Shown here piece by piece: positions 48,540-59,623 of a stretch of DNA of 64,000 bases (the stretch's first letter is position 1; each line of letters begins with the position of its first letter). Origin of the DNA: Paralvinella palmiformis (Eukaryota > Annelida > Polychaeta > Terebellida > Alvinellidae); the NCBI GenBank assembly GCA_025642065.1, contig JAODUP010000188.1, positions 141,001 through 205,000 of the forward strand, read 5' to 3'. The notes beneath the pieces were generated by a model that ran no database searches, was not told the origin of the DNA, and saw only the letters and a program-made list of their open reading frames with translations. The position numbers and the translations under genes were made by a program.

Positions 48540-48942
48540 CTGGCCATCGTTCGGAACAATCGACTTCCGGCAGTGCGACAACGTCAGCCGATATATCGGA
48601 ATAAGTCGGTCGATCTTCCAGCCAATCGGCGAACGCGTCGCGATCCTGTTGTTTGATAAACATCCTGCCGAAAGGATTGAAATAGGATTTGTTTTCTGTT
48701 GAGTAGGACTTCCGATATCTCTGTCGTCTCGCCGTCATCTGACGGCTCGCCCGGACGCCAACTCCTATCATCTCCTCTTCGGGATCGTATCTTCCCCGAA
48801 TGTACGCCTTTTCTTCCGTTTTCGCCCCTTCTCGGCGGGGCTCTCGCTTCTGGATCCGGGGCGACTCGCTCTGACTCCTCCCGCAACGCGACGCGCGCGT
48901 TCGGACGACCGACGATTCGGGAAGGTTCACCAGCGCGAACAT
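48540..48942 (-). CDS. Exon 1 (coding part) of an unrecognised three-exon gene
   Basis: The function is not recognised. The frame runs from an ATG with G at -3 (48942-48940) for 134 codons plus one base, and ends at a strong donor, CCAG|GTAAGT (exon end 48540, phase 1). The in-frame stop lies well upstream at 49089-49087, so the 5' part is open but is best read as leader, because a TATA box sits at 49193-49187. The peptide is basic and polar, rich in R, K, S and E. Residues 88-110 contain an aromatic patch (YFNPFGRMF) and DWLEDRP, which could be a short conserved segment. No signal peptide or membrane segment is seen. The exon joins in phase to the exon at 41963. The antisense strand is open for only about 80 codons here. 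An earlier non-ATG start or an upstream exon cannot be excluded. Confidence 0.6.
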
Positions 48943-49186
48943 GACGCGATATGGCCGCGTAACAACGGACACCAACGGACAGCGAGAGCTCGTTAGCGAT
49001 CCGGACTCGGCGTGCGTCTCGGCGAGCTCCGTCTTAATCCAATCAACCAGCGATTGATAACAACAAGATACGGACCACAGCCCTCCTCATCAGAAGACCA
49101 ACTAACGACCAGCCGATTGCTCGCTGGTCGCCGAAGTCTGGCCCCTAAGGCAAAAAGACGAGAACCGAAATTGCAATTTCCGCCGA

Positions 49187-49193
49187 CTTTATA
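49187..49193 (-). promoter_or_regulatory. TATA box upstream of exon 1
   Basis: On the minus strand the sequence reads CGGTATAAAGTCGGCGG. A start site about 30 bp downstream, near 49160, would give a leader of about 220 bases before the ATG at 48942. The surrounding 48.0-49.7 kb is visibly CpG-rich. The assignment rests on motif and position only. Confidence 0.45.
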
Positions 49194-49211
49194 CCGAAGA
49201 GCTCTCCAGAA

Positions 49212-49225
49212 CGGCTGTCACGTGG
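49212..49225. promoter_or_regulatory. E-box element, proximal copy
   Basis: CGGCTGTCACGTGG contains the E-box CACGTG. The same 14-mer occurs again at 49440-49453. This copy is about 20 bp upstream of the TATA box of the minus-strand gene. bHLH or bZIP factors bind CACGTG; which factor acts here is unknown. Confidence 0.4.
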
Positions 49226-49439
49226 TCCGTGTTCGTCCGCCGGTCGCCGATAAGGTTTCTCCCGTATATCGGCAATGAGCTGCAGTTATCTTCCATATTT
49301 AGCGCTATCCGAGGTCGCCTGATGTCTTTTCAAATCGGCGGCGTATGTAGCATCCTTTTAGAGAACTGCGGGCTCCAGGTAGCGGATGATGAAAGCCGCT
49401 TTTTTGTCCCCTCAGCCGGCGTCCAGGTAATCCCGGTAT

Positions 49440-49453
49440 CGGCTGTCACGTGG
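49440..49453. promoter_or_regulatory. E-box element, distal copy
   Basis: Exact repeat of the 14-mer at 49212-49225, CGGCTGTCACGTGG, in the same orientation and 228 bp farther upstream of the minus-strand gene. Confidence 0.38.
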
Positions 49454-50690
49454 CTGGGCGCGGTGTTCCGGATACTGAGCGACGTACGTAGAAATGTCTG
49501 GACGCTTCGGGAATGTTTTAGGCAGACAATGACGACGTCGGAGGTAGTTCTTTGCCAACGGGACAATTATCCGTAATGGTCGATGAGACAACGAACCGCC
49601 GCCATATTGGTAGGGACAATAGGGATATGGCCGGTTTACAGCTGCTCCATGTCAGAGATACTGGATCCACAGAACGATCGGATGCAGCTATTTTGTAGTT
49701 TGTTAGATGCAGCTGTGTCTCACAGCTGTATGACGCAGTTCCGCGTTAATTGGTGAACCTCCGGTGCGACTGTGTTGACAAAACGATTGAATGATCTCTG
49801 AACGCTGTCGTTAATCGTACCAACAGCAATAACGACAAGAAGATTAAAAATAACGACATTGATGTCAACGACAAGAATGGTCGCTCGTTAATTGTACCAA
49901 CAGCAATAACGACAGGTACATTAAAAATAACAGCAACAACAACACTGATGTCAACAACAACATGACCGAAGAAAACATCCATAAAGGAGACCAACAACAA
50001 CAACAATAATAACAACAACAAACAACAACAAACAACAACAAATATTGATATTATCAATAGAACGAATTTTTGTTTACCTTATTTTTTTTAATTAAGAACA
50101 AAATATGTAAAAGTTCGGAACCAAGTATTATAATTACTACTAATTATAATGTAAAGGTAATTGTTCTTATTGTTATGGTTATTGGAGGAGATGGAGAGGA
50201 TGTAGTAGTAGTAGTAGTAGTTGTTGTTGTTGTTGTTGTTGTTGTTATATCACTCGGAGCAACAACGAGAGTAAGTAGTGGCTAGCTATAGCAGTTTTAT
50301 GCTGAAAACCAACACGTAATCATGATTGTAACACATACACACACAGATACATACACATACTAACACACACACTAACACACACGCACACACACACACACAC
50401 ACAGACACATGCACTTGATAAAGGTTTCTTATAACCGAAACTAGTCGTGCTATTTTGGGCTGAGTGAAAATACTATTATTTCTGTTATTATCGGAGGTAT
50501 TATAATTATTATCATAATAGATATTATATGTACTGATATATATGTTTTATTTCCTGTTATAGCTGCGTTATATATGTACTAATATATAAAATTTGTTTTC
50601 TATTTAGGTAGTAGTCGTTTGATCATAATTCTGTAAGAATTATAAACATCACGAAAACCTGAGCCCACGCCTTTATTATATGTAACATAA
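49454..50690. other. Upstream of the minus-strand gene; no gene seen
   Basis: CpG-rich to about 49740, then AT-rich with (AAC)n at 49998-50042, (AGT)n-(TTG)n at 50203-50247 and a CA tract at 50335-50405. Confidence 0.4.
49808..49964. repeat. 77-bp tandem duplication
   Basis: TCGTTAATCGTACCAACAGC at 49808 and TCGTTAATTGTACCAACAGC at 49885 begin two related units, both containing ATTAAAAATAAC and GATGTCAAC. The second unit has gained AAC triplets. Confidence 0.75.
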
Positions 50691-50872
<182 letters not shown>

Positions 50873-50910
50873 GGTTTCAGAGTTGTGTTGGTGTAGATGC
50901 TCTGAGCCAG

Positions 50911-50917
<7 letters not shown>
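50873..50917 (-). mobile_element. tRNA-like head lying between two (AT)n arrays
   Basis: On the minus strand it reads GATGGCACTGGCTCAGAGCA, resembling a SINE 5' end. The same about 46-bp segment occurs at 60179-60224, also starting at an (AT)n array. Confidence 0.5.

Positions 50918-50953
<36 letters not shown>
50918..50953. repeat. (AT)n
   Basis: About 17 AT units on the 5' side of the tRNA-like head. Confidence 0.93.
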
Positions 50954-50955
<2 letters not shown>

Positions 50956-50994
50956 TAAACACACACCTACACTCACGAAGGGTCTTAAGCACAC

Positions 50995-51060
50995 AAAGGA
51001 TGGATGGATGTTGTTTAACGACACATCGGCACAATTTAGGCCATTCATTGTCCTTTAAAG
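50995..51060 (+). repeat. Fragment of a dispersed mollusc-type repeat (tentative)
   Basis: GGATGTTGTTTAACGACACA followed by CACAATTTAGGCCATTCATT recalls a common repeat of molluscan genomes. This is recognised from memory only, and no second copy lies in this window. Confidence 0.3.
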
Positions 51061-52093
51061 CACACAGAACTGAATAAGATACCATAACCATACAAGAACA
51101 ATGACCTTAAACGACAATTCTAATAAAATATTATTTCCCCATTTAGAGCCCAGTTGGTCCATTTTTCTATTATGGCCCTTCTCCTGTTACGAACATACCA
51201 TCTTATTCCAACCAGTGGCCTACAATATATCAGCACATATTTCTAACTGGTGTGTGCGTGGGTCCGTGCGTCCGTGCGTCCGTGCGTGTGTGCATGCGTC
51301 CGTGCGTGTGTGCGTCTGTGTATGTGTGCGTCTCTACATCAAACAACCACATCAACTATTCCAGTCAACCACAGCAACGCCAATGCTCTGGGCTCGTATT
51401 TAAATCGCTTTGTTTGCATAATTATCTTTGTTGCTTTTCTCTGAAACGTTGACTCGCTCCATCAATTATGTCCACAGCTGGATAGTAATTGGAACATTTC
51501 CTGCCTTTCTTCAGAACCGCAAACCTTTTGTGGGAAATGATCAGCTGCGCTAATTCCTTAAAGAGACGCAGGCAGCATCCTACGCGTTGCTCATGTCAAA
51601 AGTATATTTTGGCGGTTTATGTAATATACGGAGCCATGTTTACAATACTCGCGCCTTTCGTGCACTAAATTCACCACTAAATCATCGAAATGGATGGGTT
51701 TATTTTCTCATTGGATATACATGTTATCATAGACACCTGAACCGATTATTCGTATATTCATAAGCCATCGGCAACGCCCACGACCATTATTGCACATGAC
51801 GTCACTCGTGGGGAAACCCTAGCATGCACAACGCCTTTCCATTTTCAGTTTTCTAGTGGGTTTATTTGATAAAAAAAATTTTACGGTGCTTTATTGTAAA
51901 ACGTTTTATTTAGCATTTTTTGGCCAGTAAAGTGGGGTTAGACTTATGCCTGCCTCGCATTTGACTTCCAAAAGTGACGTCACGTGTGAGAAATTTTCCT
52001 CGAATCGTAATCCGCATATGAACATACAAAAGTGAAATTAACCGGAAGTAGAGAACAGATTGTCAAAATAAACAAACATTGATAGCGAATTTG

Positions 52094-52094
<1 letters not shown>
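51060..52094. other. No gene seen
   Basis: GCGT-type tract at 51250-51332; the rest is unique AT-rich sequence with a CRE-like GTGACGTCACGTG near 51974. Confidence 0.35.

Positions 52095-52168
<74 letters not shown>
52095..52168. repeat. (AT)n-(GT)n
   Basis: Compound dinucleotide array. Confidence 0.94.
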
Positions 52169-52169
<1 letters not shown>

Positions 52170-52190
52170 ATCTGTATAATCAGGTAACTT

Positions 52191-52267
52191 TCAGGTAATA
52201 CGTCCATTGCTAGCTGAGATTTAATACACATTATCTGAAAATTTCAGCTAATATACATATTACCTGA
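52191..52267. repeat. 77-bp imperfect hairpin between microsatellites
   Basis: The outer arms TCAGGTAATA and TATTACCTGA are perfect. The inner arms GCTGAGATTT and AAATTTCAGC have one mismatch. A (GT)n array ends just before it and an (AT)n array starts just after it. Confidence 0.55.

Positions 52268-52269
<2 letters not shown>

Positions 52270-52306
<37 letters not shown>
52270..52306. repeat. (AT)n
   Basis: About 18 AT units. Confidence 0.93.
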
Positions 52307-52312
<6 letters not shown>

Positions 52313-53083
52313 AAACCAGTCCATTGTGTGTGTGTGATTTTTAGAGCAATATTTAAAGATAAATAAATTATAAAGCATGATGAAGGAAAGATCTTGAGTT
52401 GTCAGCAAGTACGGTATAATAGTTATTTCGGCATCAACAGGCTACAATCGTAAATAAAGTCCGAACTTTAATATATACCATGCCACGTAATTTATTTTCC
52501 AAAATAAAGATTCCAAAGTTCAACTCGTGCGTAAACGACGATCCTGTGTAACAGCAAGCCGCATAGTAAAGAGTTGATGATAGCTCGGGAGTGACAGGTG
52601 GTGGCGCTACTAGTATGGTGTCAAACTCAAGCTAATCTCTGGATACACATATACTACATATATATCGAGCATAAAAACAAAACGGGTTTATCTACGGTAG
52701 AACACCTTAAATTATGGTTGTTTGTAGCAATATTTCAGGTCTCAGTAAAGACAGATACTTGCTAAAAACCTAGTACTAGTAGCTCGTCTTTCTGTGTATA
52801 CACAGGTGTGTACACACGCTACTGTATTAACAACACACAAACCCGTAATGTTACACATACTATTAATATACATTAATGTCAATTATCTGAATAATGTATT
52901 GCGTTAAAACGATGGCATAAGCTTGTGTGTGTGTGTGTGCGTGTGTGCGAGAGAGAGAGGGGGGGGAAACTGATCAAAAGACGGAGTGACATCGACAGAC
53001 TAATTATGTGGTAACTATATTATTAAGTTACCTTTCTGGATTTTATTAAACACAGGGCTATACACATTTGCGGCTCTCACAAC

Positions 53084-53084
<1 letters not shown>
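52307..53084. other. No gene seen
   Basis: AT-rich unique sequence with a GT/GA tract at 52924-52966. Confidence 0.35.

Positions 53085-53122
<38 letters not shown>
53085..53122. repeat. (AT)n
   Basis: About 19 AT units. Confidence 0.93.
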
Positions 53123-53126
<4 letters not shown>

Positions 53127-53640
53127 GTTTGTTTTAGAGAAACCTTTTCCCGACGTGGCTGTACGCTTGTCACAACTGTGAGTGCGGCCGCGCACACCGG
53201 ACTAAAAGAAGAGAGAAAGAGAATGCTTGTTCTGTACACGTCACACATGTCACGCACGTCACGCACGTCACACACATCACACACGTCACTATCAGGTATA
53301 CCCCCATTTCAGATGACTTTCTATTCCCATCACTGTATCACTAGTATCATCCTCTTTATTGTATAATTTAAGTTGAGCCCCCCAAAAATATTAAATTATA
53401 TCTCTCAAAGAGACAAGACACTGGTCAATATTTACAGTAACTTTATCGGAAACATTCTAGCAAATATATTGGTTGATAGCCATTTAATAATTACGTCTAT
53501 TGATTGCAAGTTATTGCTAAACTGAGCTGTTTTATTCTATTTTGTCGAAAACTGTTGTTTCTTGCCGGATGGCTTAATCCGGTATAAACTACTGGATTTA
53601 ATTAACAGCTGCCGACTAAGTGTCAACCTTCAACAGACGC

Positions 53641-53659
53641 ATATATATATATATATATA

Positions 53660-53733
<74 letters not shown>
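53641..53733. repeat. (AT)n-(GT)n
   Basis: Ten AT units and about 35 GT units, ending 10 bp before a SINE B head. Confidence 0.94.
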
Positions 53734-53735
<2 letters not shown>

Positions 53736-53743
53736 ACGTTACG

Positions 53744-53852
53744 ATGGCGCAGTGGTTAGAGAACTGGTTTCCAAACCTTCAGATGGTGAGTTCGAATCTG
53801 GCTTATTCCTGCGTTTTGTTGGTGACCAGTATCGAGGCTAAACAATATAATT

Positions 53853-53855
<3 letters not shown>
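53744..53855 (+). mobile_element. SINE family B copy between two microsatellites
   Basis: Head ATGGCGCAGTGGTTAGAGAA, box B GAGTTCGAATC, 3' signature GTGACCAGTATCGAGGCTAA. A (GT)n array precedes it by about 10 bp, and an (AT)n array, not (ACTC)n, follows it. Confidence 0.75.

Positions 53856-53906
<51 letters not shown>
53856..53906. repeat. (AT)n as tail of a SINE B copy
   Basis: About 25 AT units directly after the SINE 3' signature. Confidence 0.92.
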
Positions 53907-53908
<2 letters not shown>

Positions 53909-54109
53909 AATAGACAACGCGCAGTATGATCCAGGTAACCATCTATGAATGACTCCTCATATCTCTTTCACCAACAACATGAAAGGTCTATCTATCCCCG
54001 ACACTAGATGTCGCCTGCTGTTCGCATCCATATTTAGAGACGTTAGCTAGCCTTATCTTGTCAACAAACTAACGATGTTTACTGAGTGACATAGAGAGGA
54101 AAGGGACAG

Positions 54110-54111
54110 CA

Positions 54112-54142
<31 letters not shown>

Positions 54143-54276
54143 GAGAGAGAGAGACAGAGACAGAGATACAGAGAGACAGAGAGGGGTCGGCCAGAGAGAC
54201 AGAGAGAGGGGGGATGTGAAAGAGAGAGAGAGAGAGAGAGCAGGAGAGAGAAATAGACAGAGAGAGGGAGACAGAT
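54110..54276. repeat. (GA)n-rich tract
   Basis: GA units with CAGA and G-run interruptions. Long open minus frames across it are artefacts. Confidence 0.9.
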
Positions 54277-54519
54277 AGCTCTGTGTAGACAACACTCCCT
54301 GACAATCGCTGCTAACAAGCTCCGAAACGAAATATATATTTGTCGTCTTGTCCCAATTAGGTCGCCCACTAGCCACAGTCTGACCATGTATCCTGGATGA
54401 GAGATCAGTGTGATATACAGGGAATTATAATTAACATTTGATAAGGATAATAATAATTATTGCATTTATATAGATCTAAAGACCATGGCCTGTGTTTGTG
54501 GATACAGAAGTAATAATTA

Positions 54520-54520
54520 G

Positions 54521-54605
<85 letters not shown>
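54520..54605. repeat. (CT)n-(AT)n
   Basis: Compound dinucleotide array. Confidence 0.93.
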
Positions 54606-54607
<2 letters not shown>

Positions 54608-54676
54608 ACTCTTAAGTCCACTGCTCCAACTGCCACCGTTTTCCTTTGAGAGGATTTCCTGCCTGCCATGCTACAG

Positions 54677-54905
54677 TGCCCCCTATGGAATAGTTGGTTA
54701 GAACACTGGGTTGCAAACCTACATGTGAATGTTCAAATCCCAGTTTGACCTTTGTGTGAAGGATGCTTTGCAGGGCATGTGCCCCAAGTGTGACCAGTGT
54801 CGGGGCAAAACAAAGCACTCACTCACTCACACACACCCTACTACCTCCCACCCACTCACACACCGATCCACTAACTCACTCACTCACTCTCTCAATCATT
54901 CACTC
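54677..54905 (+). mobile_element. SINE family B copy with (ACTC)n tail
   Basis: Head GCCCCCTATGGAATAGTTGG, box B-like TGTTCAAATCCC, 3' signature GACCAGTGTCGGGGCAAAAC followed by CACTCACTCAC and further ACTC units to about 54905. Confidence 0.78.
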
Positions 54906-54931
54906 AGTATATGGGTGGGCCACTTATTAAT

Positions 54932-54932
<1 letters not shown>

Positions 54933-54990
<58 letters not shown>
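54933..54990. repeat. (AT)n with one ACAT break
   Basis: About 28 AT units. Confidence 0.93.
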
Positions 54991-54993
<3 letters not shown>

Positions 54994-55106
54994 GATATAA
55001 GAATAACCTGAGAAAACTTGGTAATTGAATATTGAATTACTAAATTTGCAAAGATATCTCTCTAACAGGTATGTGTGTGGTATTTATCAAAAAGGTCGGC
55101 ACGCAC

Positions 55107-55183
55107 ATTGGAGAGCTACTATATATAGTGGTCTTTCGGGGTACTTGCTCTCTGTAGGTAGATGGTTCTGTATACAAGATTTA

Positions 55184-55219
<36 letters not shown>

Positions 55220-55383
55220 CAAATACACACCACACACAGACATACAGACACACACCACACACACACACATCTTCACACACCCACACGCATACACATACAC
55301 ACACACTAGGCTGTTTTCTATACAGGACCACCTACCTTCAGAGATCAAGTACCCCCAAAGACCACTACAGTAGTTCTCCAATT
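55107..55383. mobile_element. Inverted repeat around a (CA)n core
   Basis: Arms 55107-55176 and 55315-55383 are reverse complements over about 70 bp (ATTGGAGARCTACT ... TAGTGGTCTTT ... GGTACTTG ... GGTAGRTGG). The 138 bp between them are almost all CA-rich. This looks like a small foldback or MITE whose centre became, or carried, a microsatellite. Confidence 0.68.
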
Positions 55384-55549
55384 AGTCTTTATACGCCGAT
55401 TATATTAGCTACACTACTTGAGGCAAAACATTCCTACCGTTAGTTATCTAAGACAAGTATTATTACCATATCAATATGTTATATGGCAATATATTAAATA
55501 TGTGGGGGTATGAGAAAGGCCAGGTGGTACGACTTTAATAAGCTCCGAG

Positions 55550-55800
55550 TGAATGAGTGAGTGAGATAGTGAGAGAGAGAAAGAGTGAGTAAGTCAGTGA
55601 GTGAGTGAGTGAGTGCCCGATCAAACGAGTGAGTGAGTGAGTGAGTGAGTGAGTGAGTGAGTGAGTGAGTGAGTGAGTGAGTGAGTGAGTGAGTGGTGAG
55701 TGAGTGAGTGAGTGAGTGAGTGAGTGAGTGAGTGAGTGAGTGAGTGAGTGAGTGAGTGAGTGAGTGAGTGAGTGAGTGAGTGAGTGAGTGAGTGAGTGAG
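55550..55800. repeat. (GAGT)n, about 250 bp
   Basis: Perfect GAGT units for most of 55626-55800 with one GGT slip. Likely very unstable in length. Confidence 0.95.
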
Positions 55801-56099
55801 TTCAGTAGTAATACATCTTAACACTATTAGAGAAGGAGAACCAATTGAGACTGACCTAAACGCCCTGTAAAATGTAGAATTTGAAGTTGATACCTTCTTT
55901 AAACGATACTAATAATAATTATATACATTTAAATACACGCATATAGATGTATCGTAATACCATAGTACAATACTATCATAGTATCATCGTATAGTATAGG
56001 TAAACGGAAATATATAGTAGTTGATAATGTTAAGTGTATTAGATAGGTCAAGCCGTACAACGAAACTAACTTCCTGGTCGAATATTTTTAATCTGTTTG
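55801..56099. other. No gene seen
   Basis: AT-rich, with ATAGTATCAT-type words near 55960-56000. Confidence 0.35.
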
Positions 56100-56264
56100 T
56101 TGTCCGGAGTTCGAATCAGTTCAGGATACCTGTGTTTGTGGGACTTAAATAGTACAACCTCATATGTATATATCTCAGGTGTGGCCAGAGCCGAATTTAA
56201 ACAAACCACTCACTCACTCACTCACTCACTCGATCAATCGATCGATCGATCGATCGATCGATCG

Positions 56265-56320
<56 letters not shown>

Positions 56321-56398
56321 CTACACCAATCCGTCTACCCACTCACTCACTCACTCACTCACCCATCCACCCACCCACCCATTCACTCACACACTCAC
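56100..56398 (+). mobile_element. SINE family B 3' part with compound tetranucleotide tail
   Basis: Box B GAGTTCGAATC at 56109, then the 3' signature GGCCAGAGCCGAATTTAAAC. The tail begins as (ACTC)n and changes through (GATC)n and (AATC)n back to (ACTC)n and (ACCC)n, ending about 56398. Confidence 0.7.
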
Positions 56399-56896
56399 AT
56401 CAATGATCCGTTATCAGCAACAATCTATGTCAAACACCCATCATCATGTCAGTAACCAACCCATAAATAAACCAATCTTCTTACCATTTCTAATCCCATG
56501 TCGATGTCCCGGGATCACATCGGATCATTCCCCGTCCACCTAGACCGACGCCCCCCCCCCCGCAACTACCTCATATATCCTATACGCAGCTGATATCCAA
56601 ACTCCTTAACTGACTGGGTTATCTATACGAATGGTATCTCTTAGGCCGAGTTTTTGGTGTAATCTTATATCCTTATCTGCTATCTATTCGCTGGCATCTT
56701 CAGTCAATCATCTCGTCAACGAAGAGATAATTATTGGTGACATTTTCAGATGTTTTCGTCACCATTATCGTTATATACTAGTCGGTGCCTTAACTTCATA
56801 TAAGAACTCATTTCGCAGTAGGTTATATAAGTGTGAACTTTGGGAAGTATGGGGGGGGGGGGCTTGTATTATAATCGGAGGAGGGTATTTATATTA

Positions 56897-57010
56897 TGGC
56901 TCAGCCGATATAGTGTTGGACATGCGACTATATATGCTGCCATCTGACACTTATTCGAAAGTTCTCGGTTCGATTCTTGTTGCTACCGGTATAGATGTTT
57001 ACGGTTTCGT
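56897..57010 (+). mobile_element. tRNA-like SINE head
   Basis: GGCTCAGCCGATATAGTGTTGG resembles box A, and CTCGGTTCGATTC box B. The body after it is not assigned to family A or B. Confidence 0.45.
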
Positions 57011-57151
57011 TCGGCTTTCGCGAGCTTCAATCGACTTATATCAAGATAAGTAAATAGCGGATGTAAATAATGATATTTGTTGTAAATGCTTACATTCCGG
57101 AAATATGGAACTCCTCTGAGTGGGTGGTGGTGGATGGGTGGTAGGGTGAGT

Positions 57152-57182
57152 AAATAAATGAATGAATGAATGAATTATTGAC

Positions 57183-57222
<40 letters not shown>

Positions 57223-57540
57223 GATTGGTGAGTGAGTAGTGGTTGGATGGGTGAGTGAGTGGGCGGATGGGTGGGTCAGCGGGTGGGTGGTTGAGTGGTT
57301 GAGTGGTGAGTGAGTGGTGAGTGAGTGAGTGAGTGAGTGAGTGAGTGGTGAGTGAGTGAGTGAGTGAGTGAGTGAGTGAGTGAGTGAGTGAGTGAGTGAG
57401 TGAGTGAGTGAGTGAGTGAGTGAGTGAGTGAGTGTTCTTAACCTCGATGCTGACTTCACCTGGGACAAACGGCCATGGGGCAATCTGTGTAGTAATCGGA
57501 TCATTTAAGCAAAATGTTTTCTCTACTGATGAAACATCCA
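57152..57540 (-). mobile_element. SINE family B copy, minus strand, with about 280-bp tail
   Basis: On the minus strand the 3' signature GTCAGCATCGAGGTTAAGAA (near 57433-57455) leads straight into (ACTC)n, then (ATCA)n, spanning 57432 down to 57152. The head toward 57540 is decayed. Confidence 0.6.
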
Positions 57541-57645
57541 GCATACGTTTTGGGGTGGAGGAAGTGTGTATAGGCCACGGAAATATGGTGAAAGTAAACG
57601 ATACAATTGTATATTTTTAAACTGTTCGTCAAATAACTTAGAGAG

Positions 57646-57835
57646 GGGAGCCTCCGTGGTCTAGTTGGTAGCGCGTTGGACCGCATATTACTACCACCTG
57701 AGTTCGAATCTCTGCGTGGGCATATATGAAGGGTGTTTCATCTTTGACTTCATTTCATTATCTTTGGACGTCGCTCGGCCCATTTAGTTTACCATGTGCA
57801 CAAAAGTAGCCGTAAAACATCAATCGTCAATCAAA
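57646..57835 (+). mobile_element. SINE family A, full copy
   Basis: GAGCCTCCGTGGTCTAGTTGG head, box B GAGTTCGAATC, complete body and CGTAAAACATCAATCG tail. A possible short duplication (CTTAGA) flanks it but is not certain. Confidence 0.87.
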
Positions 57836-57840
57836 CAGCT

Positions 57841-58600
57841 TAGAACGACCTGCATGTCGACCAGAATATTCACTTATTTTACCAAGACACAATACACACA
57901 GCTTAGGTACCTGACGGGGACACGATGTTTCGCCATTACAGTCGAACCGAGTTAATAAGATTACCGAAAGCACCGAACCAGTGGTCGGATAAATGAATAT
58001 TTCGCTCGACTGGTAGTGCGCGGTGGCCGTACTATTGAGGAGGTGACTATATCCAGGTTCTCATTATTTCGAGGTGGTCGTCATTTCCGGTGAATAAAAT
58101 TACATTACTGGAGGCGCCTAGGCATAAGCTAGCGTAAAGTAAACGGTTTTGACGTAAACCGGCAAAATCACGTTACCCGGATGACGCCACTAGCTGCTGT
58201 ACTTAGCAGAGATATTGGAGAATGCCCCCGCCTGTGTGGTAAAGATTCGCGCAGCTGTATGAGCAGCTGGTAATCTCGCTAAGCAGAAAGTATCTTTACA
58301 GGTCTGGCTAAGGAGAAAGTATCTTTACAGGTCTAGTTAGCGATGATGACGTACACATCACGTGGTCACAAAGAACAGTTGTATTATTCCAGGAATGTTA
58401 CTGGTCGCTTGATGATCTCTGATTGGATGGCCATTGAGTAGAATATATCACCGATTGAGGCACTGTTTGAGGATTGCGAGGTTAGAGATGAGGACAGGTG
58501 ATACTGAGTAATTGGACGGGTATCTTGGCTGGCTGGTTGAGAATGAATAAACAGAAGCAATTGTGAAAAGGCTGTCACAGTGATGGTGTCTGAGGCAGTA
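57841..58600. other. No gene seen
   Basis: Unique sequence apart from the 29-bp duplication at 58278-58335. Confidence 0.35.
58278..58335. repeat. 29-bp tandem duplication
   Basis: GCTAAGCAGAAAGTATCTTT and GCTAAGGAGAAAGTATCTTT begin two adjacent 29-bp units ending ACAGGTCTG/ACAGGTCTA. Confidence 0.8.
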
Positions 58601-58601
58601 C

Positions 58602-58633
<32 letters not shown>

Positions 58634-58641
58634 TGTGTGTG

Positions 58642-58687
<46 letters not shown>
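58601..58687. repeat. (GT)n
   Basis: About 40 GT units with two single-base breaks. Confidence 0.94.
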
Positions 58688-58688
<1 letters not shown>

Positions 58689-59623
58689 CATGTGTGGGTG
58701 TGGGAGCTGTCGGTAGATTTGATTCTCAGATTATATTATGATATAATGGTAATATAACATCACAGCAGGACCGTTGTCAATCCATTAACACCGGCCATAT
58801 TTAAGGATTTTACATCCCAAGTTAACAATAAAGACCTTAGACATACTGGCCATGCCCGATGATTCGACCCTTTGTTTAGACCGAGAGATGTTTTATTTTC
58901 GGCCAAATGTAGGCACACAATCCATTACGTTCCGAATTCTATAACTAGGTCAACGTTTATGGCCCTGTCTGGTGGGTGGAACATAGCCAGTCAGAAGGGA
59001 ATGGTTGGTTTCGAATCTAAGCCTCGTCGCATTTTAGTTCACCACCATACCGGTCAGCAACGATGCATCAACGTTTTCAGTTAACTAAACTGAAATATGA
59101 TAATCGAACTTAATATGACATAAATAAATAATTTATATTCATCATCGAGAAATAAATAGATATCGTGGATTGCAATGGCGGATGGGATGGGGGGGTCTGG
59201 GGTGAAACATATTTCCAATCCAGAAGAGCACATATTTCTATATGTGTGTACGAGGGAGGGATATTTTGGCGAAAACACGCACCAGCTAGGTACATATTGT
59301 TAAATTTAAAATGAATGGCTGACTGTATGACGTCTGATATACGACGTGATTTATTACAACTAGGAAATAATACAACAACAACAACAACAACAATAACAAC
59401 AGCATTAGTAAACAGTCTTTCAGGACGGGACCAGCACAAAACGTTCTTTCGCCGAAGGTACGGCGACCATTCATCGAATAAAGCGTTGAACTGTTTAGAA
59501 ATTCCGCATGTCAACATCGTCTCGACGGGAGACGTCAAATATAATATATAAAATTGATTACATTGATAGATTATTAGTTCAGGTCATTATGGCATCCGGA
59601 TTCTGGAGCCGTTCTATTCTTAC

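Noticed and set aside
55550..55800. CRISPR-like array
   Set aside because: The regular unit is a 4-bp microsatellite without spacers, in animal DNA.
56631..57053. 140-codon plus frame
   Set aside because: It contains a G-run and a tRNA-like SINE head, with no splice sites.
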